Source: Coprinus comatus (lineage: Eukaryota > Basidiomycota > Agaricomycetes > Agaricales > Agaricaceae). Taken from it: a DNA stretch of 64,000 nt. The stretch lies in NCBI GenBank assembly GCA_034638255.1, contig JAWPGT010000002.1:744001-808000 (forward strand). Reading direction: 5' to 3'. A program made the position numbers and the translations under genes. Within the stretch, counting starts at the first letter, position 1, and the number at the start of each line of letters is the position of its first letter. The notes under the pieces were generated by a model that saw only the letters and a list, made by a program, of their open reading frames with translations, had not been told where the DNA came from and did not search any database. Below, in pieces: positions 36,911 through 49,101 of the stretch.

Positions 36911-39900
36911 TTAGTAACCACCATAACCATTATAACCCCACCCTTGTGCTTGTTGATTAGGGTCTGTAGTATATCGATTAGGGAAATCAAATATTTCATA
37001 ATGTGACTCACTAGTTCTTGGTGCACTATCGTCATCCTTTGCGAATGTTCCTGACTTCATTGACGCGAATACATTAGCAGGGGAAGTGCTATTGGTATTA
37101 TTATTTCCACTAGAAGGGGAAGGCGAGAAGGGCGGCGGTGAGGCTGGGTTACTAAAGGGCGATTGCGCAAATACTCCAGTAGGTTCTATGTTATATGAAT
37201 TAATGAGAAAATGGCTTTACTGATTCATAATTTGATAACTTACGAGCACTTATAGGAGTAAAGCTAGGGTTCGGTTGGAATGTAGACCCAGAACCAAATG
37301 GTGAAGCACTAAATGACATGTTATTTTGTGGCATTCCGGTTGGATTAATCATCAATGGTTGTTGTTGTTGTTGAGTATATGGCATTCCAGTCATTTGTTG
37401 ACCTAAAAAGGGAGAAGGCGATAGTTGATTTTGGAAAGGTGATGTAGATAAATTGTTATTCGATCTTGTTGGTATGAAGCTGTTGAAACCGGTTTGAGTG
37501 GGAATGAGTGGTTGAAGTAGACTCTGGTTGGCTGGCACAGGTGCGAATGGACCACGGGGTTGAGGTTGTGGTGAGATGGAGGGTCGGTATAAGCCAGTCT
37601 GTTGTGCTGCAAGTGCTTGTCCCATTGGTATTGACGAATTTCCCATTCCCATTCCAGCCTGGAAACTGGGAGGAGTGACGATTGTGGGAGTAGTGGAGTT
37701 TGGTAATTGAGTGGTTTGCTGAGGAGTTGTTTGACGAAGAGCACTGAGCCGAGCCAATTGATCAAATATGTCGGCGTCTGTTTTGGCAAGGGCACCTGAA
37801 GTTGTAGTTGGAGCTGCAGCTGTGACAGTGGGCGTCGGAGCAGGTGTGGCTGCTGCCACTGGAGCGGGCGCTGGGGCGGGGACAGGGGCGGGGACGGGCG
37901 GTGTTGGTGCTGTTGCTGGCGAAGCAGAGGTGGGAGGTTTGGTTGAAGGCGGCCGTACCGCCCAGGCATCATCTTCGAAACCGTTAGCAGCAGCTGGTGG
38001 AAGAGGTGTAGAATTCGATCTAGCTGGTGGTGCAGAGTCGGGGCGAGCAGGATTACCCGATTGCGGTGTGCTTGCTCGACCTGTCTGCCCAGACGCCGAT
38101 GACAATGCATCAAGATCGACATTGGTCGGCAAAGTCTTTGTGGGTTGAGGTCGTTTACGACGTGGACCTTTTAGGACACCACCTGGCCCAGCAAATAGAT
38201 TTGGTGCTGGACCGCCACCACCAGTACTCTCCTGTGCCTGCAACTGTTTGGCGAGTTCTTCATCACGACGTAGTTGTTCCTTGATGTATGAACTCTCCTT
38301 CTCCATATTTTCACCAGGTTTCCTTTTCTCGATTGCCTTCTTTACACGTATAATATCACCTTCCCTAAGGCCAAGAGTCCGCAATGTTGACTCCGTGATG
38401 TCTCCAAGGAGAGATTCGTCGATCTTGTCGCGTTCAAAGGAGGCAGCATACTGCGTGCAATTATCTACTTCACAGCCAGCAGAGAGGAAGAAATCGAACC
38501 AATCAATACTTGGACCTTTTGGTTTGGGAGTAGGTGTAACATGGGGTTTCGGTTTTACAACACCAGATTGAAGGTGTCCAAGTGGTATGTCATCGTCCGA
38601 AACTCGTCGACCACTGGACGATTGCTTCGCTGATTTACGCATCAACCTTTCGGCAAACTTCATGTCATCAACAGACATCTTTTCCGAAGGAACCTCAACG
38701 ATGACACCGTTGATCTTGTGCAATCTCAACTTGCCACTACTGGTGAAACCCAAGAAGGCAGCGTCAACACGGAACTGGCCACTTCGGTCATGCCAGGTGC
38801 GAACTTTGTCTCCCGGGGGAACTTGAACAACATTAATTGAACGTAAACATAAGATTTTGATGAAGGTCTTACAAGTCACTTCTTGCTTTGGAGTTGACGA
38901 GATACTTTCCTTTCGTTCCGATCTGTTGATAATGAAAAGGTGAATAATGAATGACGAAAGACGTTTGCCTAATAACTACTTGCCTGGGTGGATTGGACTT
39001 CTTGGCGGTAGCGGCATTGGCTTCCTGTCGTTTCTGTCGTTCCGTTTCCGCTACTTTTGAAGCCTCTCGAGCTCGTCGCTGTGCTTCCTGCTTCTTACGC
39101 TCCCTTGCGGCACGCTCCTCCTCTTCTCGCTGCAAGCGTTCGGCCTCGGCGCGATCAGCAGCCTCTTGGGCGGCCTTTGTTGCAGCCTCAGCTTTACGGT
39201 CGACTTGATGTCGTTGAGTAGATGGCATATGTGAGTTTGATGATGAATCCTGGAGTTCTATATAAGATGCTGGGACAACACCTTCTGCCCCGCGAGCATT
39301 TCTACACTTCCACCATTCATCTCCATCACGTTCAATGACCAGTAATTCTTCGCCTTCGGTGACACTTAATTCATCATCCCCGTCAGCACTAAACTCGTAC
39401 AAGGCAATGGCGGGTTCCCCACGATTGGTGGACTTGCTTGCTGTCGCTGAATGTCCATTTGCAACAGGGAGAGGTTCTTCCTCTGGTTCCTCGACTTCGG
39501 CAGGTATGATGGTTGGTGATGCCTCTGAGAAGCGGACAGTAGTCTTTTCTGTACTTTTAGGAGGGGCACGGTGAAGTTCTGGATCAGGGGTTGACCCTGT
39601 AGCAAGTTGAAGTGATGATTCGAGTTTCCTGGTGATCTCGTCCACAAGATCTTTTGATCCGACGTTGAATAACAGGCTTGTAGGAGTGGCGCCTCCGATT
39701 TCAATATTTATATGCTTCGCCTTTTCAGACGAGACGTTGACGATGTCATTCATCTTCCATGTTTGTATAGGAGTCTTGAGGATAGATTAGAATTTGAAGA
39801 GCAGCGGGACAAGTCTCAATGGTTGACTGACCTTGTCTGCCTCACTGGCAAAGTAGACAGAGCCACCCCCAACGCCTAGCATCCCCTTCTTCTTCTTACC

Positions 39901-40571
39901 TTTCTTGTCTACTTCTGATACGGAATATGTCTTTATATCATCTGCGGAGACTCGAGATGCGGCTACACGGTCGGCAGGATCAACATACGTGCTGACGGGC
40001 CGAGGTGTCTGCAAATGGTCACAATTATTGTAGAGAAGAAAGGGTGGAGACATACCGGGAGAGGGACGGAGACTTGTGGTGGTGGTGGTTGAGCATCCTC
40101 TGATGTTTCCTCGACGTAGTTTCCGGGGACAAAGCCTGCGCCCCCACTCTCGTTTGTGCTCTGAACGAGGAGCCAGTTGTCGTCTAGTTCAAATGCCATG
40201 AGGATGTCGTCCTCATGGATGGAGAGTTCTCCCGGAGCTGCTGCATCGTAGTCGTACAAAGCTTTGACGAGATAGCTATGTTCTGCCTGTACATGTGTAA
40301 GCTGCTGACAGGGTGCTGAGAGTAGAGAATGACCTGTTCTACGTAAGCAGCGGGAACAAGGCCAGCTGGGGCGTCTGGGTCTGACGAGTCCTTTGGCTTT
40401 ACCTTCCACCAGCTAGAAGGGGTGAGTGAGGTCAAGGGGTGGGGAGGCAGGGACGTACTCATCGTCTGTGCGGTCTATGAGAAAGAGGAGCTGGTTCTCC
40501 TGTATGTGGATCTCCGAGGTGTCCTGTGGGGAGTAGTCGTAGGAGGCCTTGAGGACAGCGAGGTAGGACAT
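36911..40571 (-). CDS. sla1: Sla1-like endocytic actin regulator
   Basis: Adaptor of clathrin-mediated endocytosis linking cargo to Las17/WASP and the actin patch. About 1,100 residues. Two N-terminal SH3 domains (VLKASYDYSPQD.., VKALYDYDAAAPGELS..) precede a basic linker (KKGKKKKGMLG) and a PH-like segment; a third SH3 reads IALYEFSADGDDELS...WWKCRNARGAEGVVP. A long K/R/E-rich coiled coil follows. SHD1 (RTWHDRSGQFRVDAAFLGF), which binds NPFxD signals, and SHD2 (WFDFFLSAGCEVD..., SAM-like) come next. The C terminus is P/Q/T-rich and holds LxxQxTG-type repeats (LAAQQTGL, LIPTQTGF, LGQQMTGM), the phosphorylation sites for Ark/Prk kinases in yeast. The last exon gives a short NRYTTDPNQQ tail and TAA 36911-36913. 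Start ATG 40571 (MSYLAVLKASY). Confidence 0.93.
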
Positions 40572-40647
40572 GGTATGTGAGAGAGTAGATGCGGCTAATT
40601 CCCGCGAGATCAACCAACAAATTTAGATAATCTCTCTCTCAATCCAC
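40572..40647. promoter_or_regulatory. Bidirectional promoter between sla1 and eRF3 genes
   Basis: Only 76 bp between divergent start codons, so the two genes must share promoter DNA and probably have overlapping 5' UTRs or initiation regions. No clear TATA box. Confidence 0.45.
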
Positions 40648-42637
40648 ATGTCAAAGCTCAACGCAACAGCCTTCGAGTTCATCCCTGGCAGGGGCTTCGT
40701 TGCCTCACAGCCTCCCCACAACCCTCCCCCGCCTCCCCCAGTAGACAGGCCAGAGCAGACAGAACCTCCCCGTCCTCCTCCAACCATTTCACTCAACATT
40801 GGCGCTCCAAAGCCTTCTGCGACTGCTCCAGCCCCCGCCCCAGTCCCTGCAAAGGCCCCTGTCCAGCCTACGAAAACAGCAGCACAAAAACAGCAGACAA
40901 CAGTCAAGGTTGATGTCGCAAGCACTTCAAAAACTTTCACCACAGAGAAAGCTAAAACAGACACAAATACAATCGCATTGGAGGTCAAGAACGCAGCTGA
41001 TCAAGCTGTCCTCGAAGATTTGTTCGGCAAGCGTGCGCTCATTTGTCCATTCCGCTCATGCTTGTAGTGATTGATCGGCCATCTAGTCAAAGAACACCTC
41101 AATATTGTCTTCATCGGCCATGTAGATGCAGGTAAGAGCACCATGGGTGGAAACATCCTTTACATCACAGGAATGGTCGACAAGCGTACCATGGAGAAAT
41201 TTGAAAAAGAAGCCAAGGAAGCAGGTCGAGAGTCCTGGTACCTCAGTTGGGCTCTTGACTCTACCCCTCAAGAACGCAGCAAAGGAAAAACAGTAGAGGT
41301 TGGCCGTGCTTACTTCGAGACAGATGCCAGGCGATATACCATTCTCGATGCCCCAGGACACAAGACTTTTGTTCCCCACATGATCTCAGGTGCAGCTCAG
41401 GCTGATATCGCCATTCTCGTCATCTCCTCACGCAAAGGTGAATTCGAGACCGGTTTCGAAAAAGGTGGCCAAACTCGTGAACATATCATGTTGGTCAAGA
41501 CCGCTGGCGTCTCAAAAGTTGTCATTGTTATCAACAAAATGGACGATCCTACCGTCCAGTGGGAAAAGGCCCGTTATGATGAAATCAAAGAAAAATTGAT
41601 CCCCTTCGTCAAGGCTGCCGGTTTCAATCCCAAAACAGACGTTACTTTTATCCCTGTATCTGCATACACAGGTGCCAATCTTAAAGATCGTGTCTCCAAG
41701 ACCGTTTGTCCGTGGTATGAGTAAGTCGATGAGATTTATTGACTCTCCTGTACTGTCATCTTACAAACGTTCAGCGGCCCTGCTTTCCTTGAATTTCTCG
41801 ATAAAATGCCCATGGTGGACCGCAAGATTAATGCACCACTCATGATGCCTATTTCTGAAAAGTACAAGGACATGGGTACCGTTATCGTAGGAAAGATCGA
41901 ATCTGGGCACCTTCGCAAGGGCGATACCCTCACCCTCATGCCCAACAAAGAATCCATTGAAGTTGCTGCCGTCTACAACGAAATGGAAGAGGAAGTTGAA
42001 CGCGGACTGTGCGGGGACAACGTTCGTATTCGAATCCGTGGTGTCGACGACGAGGATATTAACCCTGGCTTTGTCCTAACGAGCCCTGGAAGGCCCATCC
42101 ACGCTGTCAGACAATTTGAAGCTCAACTGGCCATTCTTGAACACAAGAGTATCATTTGTGCTGGTTATTCCGCTGTCATGCACGTGCATACCCTCGCAGA
42201 AGAAGTATCGCTTGTGGTACGTCAATTGTCAAAACCGACAAACTACTTAAACTCACTGTTTTAATTAGTCCCTACTCCACTACTTCGACAAGGCCACGGG
42301 CCGCAAGTCTAAAAGGCCCCCTCAGTTCGCCAAGAAAGGTGTGTTGTGTCCACCAATAAAAATTTAATGTACCGATGTTTTTATAGGCCAAAAGATTGTA
42401 GCTTTAATTGAGACAGCTGCTCCCATTTGTGTTGAGAAGTTCGCTGATTACCCGCAATTGGGTCGATTTACACTGCGAGACGAGGGACGAACAATTGCTA
42501 TCGGCAAGGTATGTTTGAATAAACGGTAAATACCCGAACCGCAAGATCTGACAGCCTTCTAGATCACTAAACTCATCGAGAATTCAACAATAGACGAGGC
42601 GGCGGAAGGTGTTGCTAATCTAGATGTCAATGCCTAA
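40648..42637 (+). CDS. sup35: Translation release factor eRF3 (Sup35)
   Basis: GTPase partner of eRF1 in translation termination. Five or six exons. The N terminus starts MSKLNATAFEFIPGRGF, a PAM2 motif that binds the MLLE domain of poly(A)-binding protein. A proline/alanine-rich linker of about 100 residues follows, without the Q/N-rich prion-type repeats of yeast Sup35. Exon 1 ends at 41032; exon 2 (41087) resumes with the GTPase G domain: IGHVDAGKST (G1), the switch-I region, ILDAPGHK (G3), NKMDDPT (G4). Domain 2 (PMVDRKINAPLMMPI) and domain 3 (VEKFADYPQLGRFTLRDEGRTIAIGKI) follow, ending DVNA at TAA 42635-42637. About 575 residues. All GTPase motifs intact. Confidence 0.96.
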
Positions 42638-42792
42638 TCATTTTTTCTATACTTCCTGACCGCATTTGCTCTGTAATGCCCCTCCTTTATATGTTTCATA
42701 CTCTCTGACTATTTGCTATTCGTCTCTACGCTAGTAGAGTAACAATACATACGTGCGCAATGATTTAGACTAGATGTCTATAAATAGACAGC

Positions 42793-45700
42793 ATGACTTA
42801 TTTCCAGGTGTTTGGTTTGGCCTTCCGTAAGCCCATAATCATGTACACCGACAAACCCACCCTGGACAAGCCAACAGCCAGTCGTCAACTCGCAGACGCT
42901 CTGATTGACGGAGTTAATCTTCTGGGAATATCCGAACCTTCCAAACAAACACATCTCAATCTCAAATCTGTACTCGAATCTCGTCTTGCAAAATATTTTA
43001 CTGGTCGTGGACAGGTCTATGCTTTACCAGAATCACTAACGGATATCCAATTGTTGACCGCTCGAGAGGCTCTATCAGTTGTGGAGCGCATACAACGACT
43101 TCTAGCGATCGAGGATGATGAGGTCGTACCTGTCATTGGAACCAGAGACCTCAGTCAAATTAAGACATTACTCTCTCTTGTATTCAAATGGGGTACTGAA
43201 CCCTTACTGGGACGAGTGCAGGAGGCGTGGCCAAAAAAAACCGTAAAAAATGAACCTTCGACTTCGAAAATTGTAGATCTGACAGATTCTCCGGAAGAGC
43301 ACAAGTTACTTTCTGAACTTACGCTACGACTTATGGCTCTCATTTTACCTGATGGTGTTTATGGAAAACTACCTCGGAGCCTAATAACAACAACGTTATT
43401 AAGTCATCACTTGACGGATATACTCGTACCTTCATTAACCTTGGGTTGGTTGCCAAAGTCGTTGAGTACAGGGTCGATGCCTGTCGTAGACAAATTAAGA
43501 CCATTGGTGATGCGGTTGCTGAGTGTGTGAGTGTACATGTTCTGAATTATATTATACATTATCATCTGACTCAAAACATCGACAGTCTTCCTACATCACA
43601 AACCATAATTTCTCTCGGAAGTATCATTTCCGGGTTATCTTCTCCCCCCGCGCATGTGCATAAGACATGTATATCACTTCTAACTCGTCAGATCCTTCGT
43701 CCCGATGGTGTACAAGGCTTTTTCTCCGCTGCATTCGGGGAAGAAGACTCGAATGGTGCTGATTTATCCATGGAAAAGCTCGACCACATCGCAAGAGTGT
43801 TAACTGCTGTCCCTGCGAACACAGACCCAGACGTCAGTGGTTACTTTAATACATCGATCGCATATATACTGATTGATCGATATATTCAGAATTATTTCAA
43901 CCATGTTACACCTCGAATCGTAGCATTGTTATCTGATAGGGCTCCTCCTGCCTATAAAAAAGCGGCAGCTTTTACGATATCCAGAATGCTGTCATCAGAT
44001 CATGCAAAACAGAGAAATGTTTTGGAGTACCTTCATAATCCTCTGTTGCAAGTACAAGATGGCCAAGGGTTGGATTTGCAAGAGCTAGAGCGAGTACCTT
44101 CAGGAACTCAAGCTCATCTTAGGCCAGATATATCTCTCAACGCATTATTAACACTCCTTGCTAATGCCGATCCTTCACCGACTTTCATCCCTGCGATTTT
44201 GTCCCCCATTATTCCTTCATTATATTCACTCTTCTACCACTTGGATAGGATCAAGACTAGTAATCCACAACTCAAAACTTCAATACATGGTATGCTTCTT
44301 ACGTGGGGAAAGATTGTCACATTAGATGAGGGTATCAGAATTCTTTGGACAATTATTCAGGAGGGTCGGAAGAGGTGTTGGAAGGTTGATTTGGAGGGCC
44401 ATATTCATATTGAAGCGAAGTGAGTATACTTTAACTCATCAGTATACCAAATCCCCTGATGATGTGCTGAAGGACAGAACAAATGACATCCTTATCGCTG
44501 CTGACACCAGACCAAGTTCCAGAGTCAATAGACTTTGAAGATCCTGATTTCGACGCGAACATTTTCGACTTGTATCCAGACCCTCTACGATTCGTTAAAT
44601 TATTGAAAGAAATAGATCGTGGTGATATATCATCGGGTTTGTTCGTTAAACTACTGGAGAGTTACAGAGGAGAAAAATCTCGTAGTGGTGGTGATTCATT
44701 ACGGTACGTAATATCTGCCGATTTTTGTGAACTCCTCTCATTTAAAAAGTAGCATTTTGCTATACCTTCAGATCATCATGCAGATGCAAAAACAGTTATC
44801 TGAAGGGACAGCCTCCAATATTCTCAAGAAACCACAACAAATTCTAGCATTTATCTACCATGTATTGGATTCCGCCAATCCTCCATCGGCACCAGCATCC
44901 TCAGACGCCCAGAATATTGAATCGGACTTCAAAAGCAAGCTCAAGCTCTCACCACAAACGCGTCAAAATAATTTGGAATTTATTGACGAAGAAGCTGATA
45001 GTGATGATGAAATGGATGACTCGGAAGTACGAAGTCCAGACGAGGAACTGTTGGAGACTGCGATTACTCTGCTCCTGTCTATTCTAGAAGGTGGGAACCA
45101 TCTCCTTCAATCGCATAATTGATACTGAACTGAGATTACCCAGCCGATGAGGATTTATGTGCCAGGACCATGCCAATCCTCAACGACATTTTTTCGTTAC
45201 TGGAACCGCTCTCTCTTTCAGGATCTACCTCTATACGACCTCTTGCTAGAGAAGCCAGACTTGTAATGACAGCTCGACTAGCATATACCTCATCAACAGG
45301 AAAGTCTAGACGGAAATCAGATGAGGAAGAGAGTGCACAGTTAATATATCAGAAGGCACTTAAACTTTTACAGGATCCTATTTTACCTGTCCGAGCGCAC
45401 GGTTTATTGCTTTTACGACAACTTGTGACGCATGTTAAAGACAATAAAACGGGAATGACAACATCGGGTGGTGTTCGAGTTTTAGATCCTGCCCTTACTC
45501 CTGCTATATTATCAATATTTCTACAATCGGTACAAGATGAAGATTCTTATATCTTCTTGAACTCTGTACAAGGACTAGCAGCTATGGTTGATGGATTAGG
45601 GAAAGAGGTATTGAAGGGTTTGGTGAGTGAGTATGCGGATAAATTGGAAGGATTAGGTGCAAGTGTTGTGACTGAACAAGATGTGGATATTAGAACGAGA

Positions 45701-46389
45701 GTTGGAGAAGCTTTGAGTATTGTTATTAAAAAGTGTGGTGATGCACTTGGGATTTATGGTATATTCGGCTTTTCACTTCAGAAATTTATTGGAAGTCTGA
45801 TCTTTTCTTTTCTTGATCAGTTGACATCTTGGTTCCACCATTATTCAAGATTGTCAGAACACGCAACTTACCGACAACATTAAGAACTTCGGCAGTGTCG
45901 TTACTTTCTGATTGCGTGAAAACGTATCCTTTGTCACTGCTGGGTTACATCGAAGATCTAGCCAGTGCCATGATTGATCTCTTACAGGTGGAGAGCGTTC
46001 CAATCCAACAATCATTGAAGGGAAAGGCTATACCACTTACCGGCAAGCAAGAAGATACTGGTAACACTAACCAAGAGAAGAAAAAAGAAGAGATGTCAGA
46101 GGAAAATGTGCAGGAAACAATGGATAACACTCCCACTTCGACCAACTCCAAGTTCCCGCCTTTAAGAAGGGCTGCATTGCATTTCTTAGGATTGCTTGTT
46201 ACAGAAGCTACTCGACATATTTACGAGGTTTCGGGGACTACTGACCTTCTGACACAAGGATTCTTATCCAAAGCATCCATTACTCTTGGATACATTGCAT
46301 CAACAGACGAAGATGATGTTGTTAGAGTGATGGCGAGGGAAGTCAAGGAGGGGTTGGGCGAATTCCAGAAGGCAAAATTGGGACTATAA
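42793..46389 (+). CDS. RTP1/TANGO6-like HEAT-repeat protein
   Basis: HEAT-repeat protein of the RTP1/TANGO6 group; in yeast RTP1 helps nuclear import of RNA polymerase II, and in animals TANGO6 supports secretion. About 1,090 residues in around six exons. The N-terminal half is helical with no other motif. The first RTP1-type conserved block lies near IISLGSIISGLSSPPAHVHKTCISLLTRQIL. The second block, after LRPLAREARLVMTARLAY, includes PVRAHGLLLLRQLVTHV and LNSVQGLAAMVDGLGKEVLKGL. The last exon carries PPLRRAALHFLGLLV. The ATG at 42793 (MTYFQVFGL) or a later ATG at 42841 could be used. Stop TAA 46387-46389. Confidence 0.78.
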
Positions 46390-46696
46390 AACAAAACGGT
46401 GATTATTGTTAAAATAAATATTTACCCCGTATCTGTCTCAGCGGTGGCAACCTTCTGTACGACTGAGTCAATAGAAGGGTAATTTTCAATTTTGGTTCAT
46501 GTTCACACAAAAAGAGTTGTGAAATCATCTCGGACCTACATCGTCGAGTGAGAAATCCAGGACAACTCATCGTAGTGCAAGTGAGCTGTCAAGAATGGCT
46601 CGACGACATTAAGGCGAGGAACCGTTTGTGTTATTTTCTCTTTATAGTTCTCTCAGTATTTTAAGGAGAGGGTTGTGTGTATCCCCAGGGGGCATT
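46390..46696. other. Convergent intergenic region
   Basis: About 307 bp, between the ends of RTP1-like and TRAPPC2L-like genes. No gene seen; 3' UTRs. Confidence 0.5.
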
Positions 46697-47362
46697 TTAG
46701 ACAACATGAAGTGTATTTGGGTTGTTTCCAACAACACGGGCCACTTCGTCAACACGTCGTCTGAAAGATTTCCACTTTGCACTTCCTACAAGTAGAAATA
46801 GTGAAGTTTCGCTCGATGTATCATTGTTGGTATCGAGTTTCAAAAATGGATTGGATATCGCGGAGAAATAAGCCATATGCATAGCTTTGCAAATCTAAAA
46901 GAAATATCGTAAATCAATTGAATATCCGTATCCTCGAGGGATATTTGGTTATACAAAAAAAATAAACCCCCAAATGCCATGTTTGACACGTACCATGATG
47001 ACTTCTGCATCTTTTACTATAGAGTCTGTCAATGCTAAAGCAAGAATAATCTTCACTTTGAGAGGAGTGATATATCCATATACAGCCACGTCTTCCATGA
47101 TATACAATAACCCGAGATAACAATCCCCTGATTTACCAGCGGCTGTGACTAGGGATAGATTGTGAGGCGTCATCTCTCCCAAGTCAGCTCGGATTATTGA
47201 CCGAGGCTACTCACCTCGCTCCTCTACTATGTCCAAACTGGTATGAGCAATGTAATGATACTTTATAGCATTTCCAGATTGTTTAGGGAACGTCCTTATA
47301 AGAATGGGATGGTTCTGGGGAGAGATGAAAGCAACAGCGTTGAGTTTGAGGGATGGTGGCAT
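46697..47362 (-). CDS. TRAPP complex subunit Tca17/TRAPPC2L
   Basis: Longin-fold subunit of the TRAPP tethering complex, acting in Golgi traffic. Start ATG 47362 (MPPSLKLNAVAFISPQNHPILIRTF). Splicing at about 47157-47212 joins HTSLDIVEER to VTAAGKSGDCYLGLLYIMEDVAVYGYITPLKVKI, the diagnostic core of TRAPPC2L; then an intron after DAEVIM precedes ICKAMHMAYFSAISNPFL. The end is SAKWKSFRRRVDEVARVVGNN, stop TAA 46697-46699. About 160 residues in three exons, matching the family length. Confidence 0.9.
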
Positions 47363-47535
47363 GACACAAACACGTCCTTGCCATATGCGGAAAACCTGGG
47401 CTTAAGGGCGCCAATTCAAAATTATCCGCGAATGAGAGAGAAGGTATCAATACATCTCATACTTTGTGCATCTAATGGATAAAGCCAGTCCTCTAGAATT
47501 ATATAAGACGGGTAGGAATACAAATACAATTATGT

Positions 47536-48889
47536 CTACTTTCCAAGTGCAGGTGAAATGGCCTATGGATCAACTTATTAGTGTTCACTTTCCACTAAGT
47601 AACAAATGAACAACATTACCTTTTTCGTGATCTCAAAGATTCTCCTCTGACCGGCAAAGAGGATCGCGGCAGTGAGGACACTCTGGACGATCTTACTTGG
47701 GATACCCTTATATAGACCAGCTATGCCTTCTTCATTCAGAATGGTAAGGAGACCATCGAGAGAGGATTTGTATTTGTTCGAACCAGCTTGGAGCCGACTC
47801 TTTACAACACTAAGAAACACTAAGCGCGTTTCTCGCACAGTTAGATGTGTAATTTACTCACATGTAAGGGTAGGTGAGAGTAGTCGCGACTAAGAAACCA
47901 GGTAAGACTTTCTGCTTCTGTAGTCGATAGAAAACTTACCGAGCTTGGATAAGGCGCCAAGGAAGAAGAAATCGAGGTCAGTCAAAGTAACGGCGGCGGC
48001 GGCGACAGCGCCCGCAGCACGCAATTTGCTGGTACGACGAGTAATAAGGAAATTCTTCAATTGCTCAAAGACAGTATATTGAATGATGGGGTTGATGACA
48101 AGAATCAGTGCGGGGCCAATTCCACGCCAGAGTGCACTGTAAAAGAATGTTAGATAGAAAAAGAGTGCATGAAAATCACTAATCACCCTGGACCATGTTT
48201 CGCAACGAGATTGTTCAACGTTTGGAAGAAACCAAGCTTCTTGACAATGCCTTTTCACTCGAGTCGGAACTCATTGTGCGGACAGCTTGTGATGTCTGCA
48301 CAACCCAAATGGGATTGGATAGGAGAGTGGTGGCAGAGCCTAGGAGTACAGTTGTGATTAGATCACACCAAGTACTCCTTTAGCATAATTTGACTCACCA
48401 GCAATCAAGCCAGCCAGCATGGATTCTGGCGTACTCAAAGCCTTGCTACCGGACTTGGAGCGAAGTAGAATTTCGCGGGAGCGTTCATAGAAATAGTAAT
48501 ACACGCTTTATCTCCGCAGTTAGACGCATAGATGAGGTTGGGGAGGATGTGGGCACACACCCATTGGTGACGGCAATTCCAAGTAGACTCGATTCCAGTC
48601 CACTGTATAGTCCCAAAATGCCCTCACGTTTGATGATGTCAATAATAGCCTGATATGTTGGCTGTGTTTTTTGTGTTATTTGGGTTTTTGTATTTTGGAC
48701 TAGACGTAAGTGCAATATACCTTCGATTCGCTCTTGGTTTCGACTGCAGCGCGAGTGGAGAGGAAGATCAAGGGGCTAATGAAGGTTAAGTTGAGGAGTC
48801 GTTTGTGGGGGATAAACATACTATGTTGCAGACATGGCTACGATTCCTCCTGCGGCGCCTGCAATAGCATGGATGGTAGAGTCGCTCAT
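47536..48889 (-). CDS. PMP47/SLC25A17-type mitochondrial carrier-family protein
   Basis: Six-helix carrier of the mitochondrial carrier family, of the peroxisomal PMP47/Ant1 branch that moves adenine nucleotides or CoA/NAD-like cofactors across the peroxisomal membrane. Start ATG 48889 (MSDSTIHAIAGAAGGIVAMSATYPLIFLSTR), the first carrier motif. Then EGILGLYSGLESSLLGI, LIAGSATTLLSNPIWVVQT (second motif), ALWRGIGPALILVINPIIQYTVFEQLK, and LSKLVATTLTYPYIVVKSRLQA (third motif). The end is IPSKIVQSVLTAAILFAGQRRIFEITKK. A 61-nt intron would then lead to a short tail (AISPALGK, stop at 47536-47538); reading through instead ends at 47578. About 320 residues. Substrate not fixed by sequence. Confidence 0.82.
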
Positions 48890-49101
48890 GGTGCGTAAAG
48901 GGCGAATTGTGGAGAACCGGGAAAGTGTGGAGGTTACATATACGCCTTCCAATCGGTTGTAACGCGAGCGAATGAGACGGCCAGTAATCACATGTCACCC
49001 TGTCACTATAATACCGTCACGACTCGCGGAACGGATGCAGACTTCGGTTTGTCTGCAGCCGCTGGTAACAGAAAATTGTATTATCAAATAAGCAATTGCC
49101 T

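Noticed and set aside
37768..38148. 126-codon Ala/Gly/Val-rich frame
   Set aside because: Antisense shadow of the proline/alanine-rich part of the sla1 gene.
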